Positions 59,196 to 64,000 of a stretch of DNA of 64,000 nt are shown piece after piece. Position numbers and translations under genes: made by a program. This DNA comes from Berberis thunbergii (lineage: Eukaryota; Streptophyta; Magnoliopsida; Ranunculales; Berberidaceae). The DNA lies in contig QNQO01000834.1 in NCBI GenBank assembly GCA_003290165.1, positions 62,001 to 126,000 on the forward strand, in the 5' to 3' direction. Each line of letters opens with the position of its first letter. Position 1 is the stretch's first letter. The notes beneath the pieces are model-generated. The model saw only the letters and a program-made list of their open reading frames with translations, did no database searches and was not told the DNA's origin.

Positions 59196-59387
59196 ACCTA
59201 CCTGAAGGTCACTTATGTACTTTTCTAATCCCCCTTCAGCCTTATTATATTATAAATATGATGTTTGTATCATCAATAGAGTCCACCCCAACAGCCAGTC
59301 CCTTCTTAACCCCCCTTTCTCACCAACTCACATCTAGAAGCAATTATAAGACACGCACACACACAAACACACACACACCTTATAAAT
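59196..59387 (+). promoter_or_regulatory. MYB promoter: AC element and TATA candidates
   Basis: ACCTACC at 59196-59202 is an exact AC-I element, the DNA motif bound by phenylpropanoid MYBs including subgroup-4 repressors. TATAAATA (59251-59258) and TATAAAT (59381-59387) are TATA-like, about 240 and 110 bp before the start codon. A CA-rich microsatellite is at about 59352-59379. Which TATA is used is unknown. Confidence 0.45.
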
Positions 59388-59493
59388 CGCCTTCCTCAAG
59401 ACCTTATTAGGATTGACCTTGAAACACCACACCACCACTATCATCGCCACTTCCACCACCAACAAGTACTTGGCAATACTACTACTACGACAT

Positions 59494-60362
59494 ATGGGTA
59501 GGTCACCTTGTTGTGAGAAAGCTCACACTAACAAGGGAGCTTGGACTAAAGAAGAAGATGATCGACTTATCGCGCATATAAGAGCTCATGGTGAAGGATG
59601 TTGGAGGTCTCTCCCTAAAGCTGCAGGCCTTCTTCGATGTGGTAAGAGTTGTAGACTTAGATGGATCAACTACTTACGCCCAGACCTCAAGCGCGGAAAC
59701 TTCACTGAAGAAGAAGATGAGATCATTATCAAACTACATAGCCTTCTTGGTAACAAGTAAGTTTAAACTACATAGATTCTAGTTTCAAAATGATCTCTTC
59801 ACCATAAAAGATCCAAATGATCTAACATTTGAAATGACTTTGTTATTGTTATTGTTATAGGTGGTCACTTATAGCAGGAAGACTACCAGGAAGAACAGAC
59901 AATGAGATAAAGAACTACTGGAATACTCATATAAGGAGAAAATTGCTGAGTAGAGGAGTAGACCCTGCAACTCATCGACCCATCAAGGAGCCTGTTTCAG
60001 ATGTTAAAACAATCTCTTTCGCCTCCGCTGGGAAGGAAGATGAAAAAATGTTGGAACCTAAAGAAGAGAAGAAGAGTAGTGCTCGTAGTGAAGAACGATG
60101 TCCGGACTTGAACCTCGAGCTTCGAATTAGTCCTCCTCGCCAACAACAACAACAACAGGTACCAAACGAGCCATGGACAAAGGGTGGTGTTGAGATGAGA
60201 AGAAGTCTTTGTTTCTTTTGCAGCTTGGGGTTGGCTAATAGTAAAGACTGTAGCTGTAGTAGTAACATCAGTAGTACTAGTAGCAGCAGTAGTGATAATG
60301 ATGTGATAAGATTGAAGAATGGGATGTTGGATTTTAGAAACATGAAGATGAGCTATAATTGA
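59494..60362 (+). CDS. MYB4: R2R3-MYB repressor, subgroup 4 (MYB4-like)
   Basis: Nuclear transcription factor of a group that represses phenylpropanoid/lignin and flavonoid genes. Exons 59494-59756 and 59861-60362 (GT-AG, codon of Lys88 split) give 254 residues. It starts at [18 protein letters not shown], the canonical N-terminus; the frame is open further upstream without an ATG. R2 has Trp17, Trp37, Trp57; R3 has Phe70, Trp89, Trp108. The bHLH-interaction pattern in R3 is present but Ile77 replaces the usual Leu. Downstream are [16 protein letters not shown] (C1 motif), [12 protein letters not shown] (EAR-type C2, residues about 169-180), a Cys motif with Cys205, Cys208, Cys218 and Cys220 (C3), and a final MLDFRNMKM (C4-like). 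A glutamine run follows the EAR motif. No defect is seen. Closest named members are MYB4/MYB32/MYB7 and MYB6/MYB8; I cannot choose among them. Confidence 0.93.
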
Positions 60363-62567
60363 TCATGGGCTTGGAGTTTGATCTCTCTCTGAAGAAGAGT
60401 CCAAAAATGTTGTAGAAGAAGAGATGATTGTTATGTCTAAATCTCACTCTTTTTTGGTTGTCCAAACAAATCTCTCTTTTTGTTTCTCTTGTTCTGACAT
60501 GTATGATTATGAGTACATAATACAATATTACTGTAGCCATTCAGTAAATTTTCCTCAACTTTTTCCTCATTTGGAATTTTACTACAATTGCCTAATGCCT
60601 GCTTGTATTGTTTTTCCCAATGACAGACAGGGATACAAGGGCAAGCCTTTGCCCTTGAAGACAATAGCAAATGTACATTTCTCACACAGGTAAATACCAT
60701 GGAAATATTAGATAGCACATTGGTAAAATCAGATGAAAAGTCGATGTAGTACCTGACATACATAGACAAGGGTGTCGTATCGTGTTGCATTGCAAAAATG
60801 ATAAGTTGGGCATAAAGAAGAGAAGTAAGATTAGATTAGAATATGATTAGATGAGAACTTAAATGGAAATTAGGTAACCAATCAAAGCTTAAGATAAGCA
60901 AAAAGAGCAAAACACTGAAACATTGTATACCCTAATCATACAATTAGATATGGCTGGTTGGAATTGGAGTTATGAACATTCACACATGTCTTAATTTCAG
61001 TTGTTGGGGGGAGACAATGAACTGTATCTGACACTCTCTATATATGTTATTTGAAAATATGTTTGTTTTCAGATCTGACTTTACTATCCGATTCATTTGT
61101 CAGATAATCTCAGTGTGCTTGGAGATAAATTTAATACCAAATAGACTGGCTAGGTAGCTAGACAGATGGAAAAAAAATCTGGTGGGTGTTTTGCATTAAT
61201 AGAAGAAATCAATGATAGGGATTTTGTTTTTAAATTTAATATCGAAGTACTAATTTCGTATTTTAATTTATCTAATACAGATGAAGTGTTGTATTTCATA
61301 AAAAAAAAATATACATTGTCTTCAAGTCTTCTAAATTTCATTTAATTTATTGTTTATAAAATATAATCTTGGGAGATTTTTAAAGTTTGTCCAATCTAGT
61401 AGTTTTTTATGATGAGAGAAGAAGGTACTATTTATTTTCTAATTTTAAAGCTAGTTTTATCTTCAATGAAAAAGTTGTGTAGAGGGTTGGATAAGCTGTG
61501 AGAGGAGGAGAAGCAAGAAAGGGATGAAGGGGTAGGTAACCTATCTCATCATGACAAAAGCCAAAACAACATACCAAATGCCAACTCTGTTACTTTTTCC
61601 CTCAAAAAATGGCACTATGGATGAAGAAAGATGAAGAGTTGTAATAAAACCCTATCCAACAAGCACTGCCATCTCCTACCAACCAAAACAATCACCATTT
61701 ATTATTAGGGTTTTGTCTTTCAAAGGAGTGGTGGCGAACAAGAACTCCAGATTTTATGTAGGTTAGGTTAGGTTACATTATATGGATGGATAATGATATT
61801 TTATTTGTTTTTGTATAATTCTTGTGAACTTGTCAGGTTTAGATATATTAAGAGGGTAGATCTGATCAATAAGATAGGGCTGAACAAATCTCATAAAGTT
61901 TTAAGGTTATGATTTTTAGCTGATCAGAATTGCAGATTCTAGGGACCCAACCTTATTTATATATGTGATTAGGTGTTGTCTCACCAACTTCTCCATCCCC
62001 ATTACTTTTTACCTCTTTTAAACGATAATTAGTATGTTCTTATTGTTTGTTTTATTTCGGCCTCGATGTAAAAGTCAATTCTATGTTTGTATGTTTTCAT
62101 GTATTTCTACTTCGCATGCCTCCAACACTTTCTACATTATATAATAGTATCTGAGTTATATCAAGACTTACAATGTAGTATAACTTAAACAAAACTAAAA
62201 AGGGCTAACTATGAACTACAACTTGCAAATTTTTTAGAGAGAATGATAAATATGACCAATAGGTAGCCAACTGCTCAGCAAGAAATACAGTTTTAGTATC
62301 GTAAACTTAATAGCAACTCCTAAACATCGAAATCACATATTTAAACGTAATAATCAAACAATATAGGTGAGGTCATGCCCATATGGTTAAGCACCAACAC
62401 CTAACTACCATTGTTGGTGTTTCAGTTATCTAGTGTGATGAGTTATGTGATTCTTACACTAATAATTTTTTCAAGTCAACTTAAAAAATTATCGTGATAA
62501 AACTTCTATGGCGGAAAATCACACCATAATCCACCTATAACTATTATTGTTATCATTATTATTAATT
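60363..62567. other. MYB 3' flank and intergenic DNA
   Basis: Presumed 3' UTR is at about 60363-60550. Beyond it lies AT-rich DNA with no recognised gene. A tRNA-like phrase near 62377 (TGCCCATATGGTTAAGC) might be a SINE A box, but no B box or A tail follows. Confidence 0.4.
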
Positions 62568-62736
62568 AGCCCTTCTAGAAGGTTGAGGCCCAGAGTGCAA
62601 GGTGGGTGCAAAGCCGACCCATCACCATCCATCATCCTATAGATGCCCACCATGCATCCATCTCTAGGATGATGGATGGTGGTGGACAGGCATTGCGCCC
62701 ACCTCGCTCTATGGCCTCGCCCCCTAGAATCAGGGT
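62568..62736. mobile_element. MULE-type MITE, palindromic, 9-bp TSD
   Basis: 169 bp with long inverted arms: GAGGCCCAGAGTGCAAGGTG and CACCATCCATCATCCTATAG on the left are mirrored by CTAGGATGATGGATGGTGGT and CACCTCGCTCTATGGCCTCG on the right. Flanks TTATTAATT and TTATTAATA match 8 of 9. It shares the GGATGATGGATGGT core and TTCTAG termini with the elements at 5484 and 6744, and its arms are the most symmetrical of the family. Confidence 0.8.
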
Positions 62737-62810
62737 TTATTAATAACAAAAGTTTTAAGGGAGCTATCAATCATTTTCAATTTGAGAGATTAAAGTGATG
62801 CACATAAGAG

Positions 62811-63207
62811 TAGGGCTGAACAAAAAACCAATCAAACCGACTAAACCGATCAAAACCGAACCGATTGGTTCGGTTTGGATCGGTTTTCGGTTTTAAAAAA
62901 TTCAAAACCGAAGTGGTCGGTTCGGTTTTCGGTTTCTATGTGATTTTAACCGACCAAACCGAACCGACCGAATATATATAATAAATAATATAATATGTTT
63001 AAAATAGTCGGTTCGGTTCGGTTTTATTTCGGTTTTGGTTCGATTTTAGTCAGTTCGGTTCGGTTACGGTTTGCATAAATTAGAATCGGTTCGGTTTCGG
63101 ATCGGTTTTGTTAATGGTCGATTCGGTTTCGGTTTGAAAATTTTAAAACCGACCTAGGTTGGTTCGGTTCATGGTTTAAGTGAAAAACCGAACCAATCTC
63201 AGCCCTA
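62811..63207. mobile_element. hAT-type MITE, 8-bp TSD CATAAGAG, best copy of family
   Basis: 397 bp between perfect CATAAGAG copies (62803-62810 and 63208-63215). Ends TAGGGCTGAACAAAAAACC and CAATCTCAGCCCTA are inverted. The interior is dense in GGTTCGGTT and AACCGAACC on both strands. Older relatives are at 10990-11418 and 30539-30964. The perfect duplication marks this as the most recent. Confidence 0.9.
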
Positions 63208-63215
63208 CATAAGAG

Positions 63216-64000
63216 CCAAACAAAAACCCTAAAAAAGAGCTAAAGGAGAACCCTAATTGACAATCTAGAAGAAGGTCATCTAGATGAGTTTTGGTGGTGA
63301 GAGCAAGAGAGCATGACCAAAGGAGAAATGGGATTAAATCTAGAATGAAAGGAATAAAATATACCCCTAAATCAACCACTCCTTAAGGGAGTCTCTTTCA
63401 ACCCTCACCCACCTTTGCCTTTTTCAAATGTGTTAGGTAGAGAAGTCAGAAGCTTCCATTAATGTTTTTTCTTAACCTTCAAAGGGAAATTTGCAAAGCA
63501 AGTCTATATCCATTATTGATTTTGCCCTTCCCTTTCACCATCCTCCATTAATGTTTAATTTAATTATATATTAAATTTCTTCTCACACCACCGCATATTT
63601 AATAATTCAAGTCCCACCAACAAGTCATGCCTGACCCTTTTAACTGGACCCCTGCTGCTACTTCTTTTCTTCTCTTTTTCTAAGTCTTCATAACCTTGAA
63701 ATTTCACATCTTAGGGCTGAAATTAACAATTTTTTGATTTTAATGAGCGAGTTCCCTCTTTCTTTGCGTGTCACGTCAATTTGAAGCATTAAATATTACA
63801 TATATCAGTATTATTTATAACATGCAATACGATGTAACATATCTGCATAAACAACTACCACATATTATATGTGAGCACAAGCGTACAGCTACAAATACAT
63901 AAGATTGGGACAGCATTTATACTTATAACATAAACTTGAAATTTCATATTAAGTTAAAACTGCGAATATAATTGAGATATTTAGAAAAAATGTTAAAACA
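63216..64000. other. Intergenic DNA to window end
   Basis: No gene or element recognised. The short minus-strand ORF at 63176-63379 overlaps the MITE end and has no domain. Confidence 0.45.

Noticed and set aside
59413..59493. In-frame upstream extension of the MYB reading frame
   Set aside because: It has no ATG (the first codon is TTG) and encodes a His/Thr-rich stretch unlike MYBs. MGRSPCC at 59494 is the conserved start.
59972..60343. 123-codon minus-strand ORF across the MYB gene
   Set aside because: It is a Leu-rich shadow of the serine-codon-rich MYB exon 2.
62370..62460. Another SINE or tRNA
   Set aside because: Only a vague A-box-like phrase was seen; no B box, tail or flanking duplication.

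Overview
The window looks like intergenic-rich nuclear DNA of a dicot plant. It is AT-rich, its genes have GT-AG introns, and both intact genes belong to plant families: a peroxisomal-membrane ascorbate peroxidase and a subgroup-4 R2R3-MYB. Much of the rest is transposable elements and decayed gene pieces. I could not identify the species. The repeat density suggests a medium or large genome, but that is inference.

Only two genes look functional. APX3-like (25266-30123, + strand, 9 exons) encodes a complete 287-residue ascorbate peroxidase with a C-terminal membrane anchor and basic tail. MYB4-like (59494-60362, + strand, 2 exons) encodes a 254-residue R2R3-MYB repressor with an EAR motif and a C-terminal Cys motif. 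They are about 29 kb apart and nothing in the sequence links them functionally. An H2O2-scavenging enzyme and a phenylpropanoid repressor could both matter in stress, but that is generic.

Layout: 1-3.1 kb is a tandem array of a 1.2-kb unit with an internal inverted repeat. 5.3-9.3 kb holds three broken host gene fragments (PPR E-domain, Pro-X carboxypeptidase, F-box DUF295), with four short MITEs flanked by 9-bp target duplications in or beside them. 9.5-13.3 kb has an LTR-like fragment and a hAT MITE. 13.3-17.8 kb is a decayed LINE lying against an MS5/SDI-like TPR pseudogene (17.8-19.2 kb, - strand) whose intron took a solo LTR. 19.2-25 kb is AT-rich with short tandem duplications, a roughly 180-bp repeat block, a hAT MITE and a Tourist-like MITE that contains a SINE. 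After APX come two hAT-type elements, a second SINE, a long minus-strand LINE (33.9-38.85 kb), further MITEs, a foldback element split by a 2.5-kb LTR-like insertion (43-46.7 kb), a 1.2-kb hAT derivative, a 5'-truncated LINE (51.3-52.3 kb), a second solo LTR of the 18.4-kb family, and a second foldback carrying a CACTA MITE (56.5-57.9 kb). Beyond the MYB gene lie one more 9-bp-TSD MITE and one more hAT MITE.

I see no operon, CRISPR array, rRNA or functional tRNA gene. The most informative signals are the target-site duplications, which let several insertions be removed on paper to recover a sensible host sequence; the foldback/tandem-repeat family present at three loci; and the scrambled 5' junction of one SINE. 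All alignments were made by eye and all boundaries are approximate unless a target duplication is given.
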